Origin: Nitrospirota bacterium
GTDB lineage: Bacteria > Nitrospirota > Nitrospiria > Nitrospirales > UBA8639
Length of the DNA stretch: 7,285 nucleotides
Assembly (NCBI GenBank): GCA_003228495.1
Contig: QIDY01000336.1
Coordinates: forward strand, 1-7,285
Direction: 5' to 3'
Each line of letters begins with the position of its first letter. The stretch's first letter is position 1. The notes under the pieces were generated by a model that worked only from the letters and a program-made list of their open reading frames with translations, had not been told where the DNA came from and did not search any database. Below are positions 6,882 to 7,285 of this stretch, in pieces. Position numbers and translations under genes: made by a program.

Positions 6882-7025
6882 AAAACGTGAAAAGACTATA
6901 TCGGTGGCCTCTTAGGGCTGTCAATTGATCTCTCGATTCTCTGGTTTATGGGACTGTTGGATATCTCTATCCCATGGCACATACCTGCCCTTGGAGACAT
7001 CGATATCAGCAGCCGACGGGAATGG
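6882..7025. other. Intergenic stretch without recognisable feature
   Basis: Between the hydrolase-like gene's upstream region and the palindromic element I see no credible gene. Reading frames here have no ribosome binding site and run on into the palindromic element. One small inverted repeat, GGATA-TCTC-TATCC at 6959-6972, is too short to call. Confidence 0.4.
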
Positions 7026-7196
7026 TCAAAAAAGTCCGCTCGCCTGCGCGAAGCCGCTTCGGCGAAGCCAGGTCCAGCAAGGCCGCGGATTGCTTGCGAA
7101 ATCCCGCAGGGTGCCCCCTTTGTGTTGGCGCGTGGAGCGTACTCCCAGTACGTACGTATGGCAAAATGACTTGAACGCTGCTGGCGGCTTTTTTCA
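7026..7196. repeat. Palindrome-rich GC-rich element bounded by imperfect inverted repeats
   Basis: The ends mirror each other. The left end reads TCAAAAAAGTCCGC on the plus strand, and the right end reads TGAAAAAAGCCGCC on the minus strand: an A6 run, then G and CCGC with a one-base indel. The inside is densely self-complementary: CGAAGC, GCTTCG and CGAAGC alternate at 7049-7068; CGTACT-CCC-AGTACG forms a hairpin at 7138-7152; TACGTACGTA at 7149-7158 is a perfect palindrome. It differs in base composition from the AT-rich DNA before it. This is the look of a dispersed intergenic repeat (REP- or MITE-like, non-autonomous), and the ends recall repeats I associate with Nitrospira genomes, from memory only. 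Only one copy is in the window, so repetition is not shown. Its outward-facing T6 tracts could also help end transcription on both strands. Confidence 0.5.
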
Positions 7197-7233
7197 ACAA
7201 TCCCTATATAGATTCAGGAAAGGGAGAATCTGT

Positions 7234-7285
7234 ATGCCACGGACACCTTTGATCGGAATGTTTCTCTGTTTGATAGCGCTATGTC
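7234..7285 (+). CDS. N-terminus of a probably exported protein (partial, 3' end outside window)
   Basis: Only 17 codons are visible. The ATG is preceded by a strong AAGGGAGA ribosome binding site seven bases away. The residues are a short basic start (MPR) followed by a hydrophobic stretch (LIGMFLCLIALC), as in a signal peptide or lipoprotein signal. The residue before the last Cys is Leu, which does not fit a lipobox, so a lipoprotein is not supported yet. TATATA at 7205-7210 is a possible -10 without a good -35. Nothing can be said about function. Confidence 0.55.
   Translation, partial: MPRTPLIGMFLCLIALC

Noticed and set aside
6948..7174. Plus-strand open frames of 66-73 codons before the partial gene
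   Set aside because: They have no ribosome binding site and run through the palindromic element; the translations look like repeat sequence rather than protein.
7026..7196. Integron attC site as an explanation for the palindromic element
   Set aside because: The right end reads GTTGAAA on the minus strand, which does not fit the GTTRRRY core, and no integrase or cassette layout is present.

Overview
The window looks like chromosomal DNA of a Gram-negative bacterium of moderate GC content. The evidence is two genes with cleavable Sec-type signal peptides, a TraT-type outer-membrane lipoprotein and a two-domain PutA. My best guess is a Nitrospira-like (Nitrospirota) genome, from the overall style of the proteins and the small palindromic element near the right end. 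That assignment is inference and could not be tested here.

Left part (1-795). A minus-strand gene for a TraT-like lipoprotein runs off the left edge. It is followed upstream by about 475 bases without an intact gene. That stretch holds a strong extended -10 promoter candidate for the TraT gene and, beyond it, what looks like a frameshifted coding remnant. Next, on the plus strand (796-1605), is an exported protein of unknown function with an EF-hand-like calcium loop. Its last codons and stop lie inside a perfect 24-bp inverted repeat, which separates it from the convergent putA gene.

Middle part (1660-6818). Three minus-strand genes follow one another with gaps of 85-88 bases. In transcription order they are a dienelactone-hydrolase-fold protein, an exported protein of unknown function, and the bifunctional proline catabolic enzyme PutA. 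PutA takes proline to glutamate and lacks the DNA-binding domain of the autoregulatory enteric PutA. The hydrolase-like protein keeps the fold signatures but has lost the nucleophile, acid and histidine of the catalytic triad, so it is probably a pseudoenzyme. Whether the three genes form one operon is not proven; putA also has a possible promoter of its own.

Right part (6819-7285). An AT-rich upstream region with a 16-bp palindrome precedes the hydrolase-like gene. Then comes a GC-rich, highly self-complementary element of about 170 bp, bounded by imperfect inverted repeats with A6/T6 tracts, probably a dispersed non-autonomous repeat. Finally, the first 17 codons of a plus-strand gene with a good ribosome binding site run off the right edge.

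I saw no defence system, CRISPR array, tRNA, rRNA or intact mobile element. The most interesting items are the triad-less dienelactone hydrolase next to putA, the perfect inverted repeat across a stop codon, and the palindromic element.
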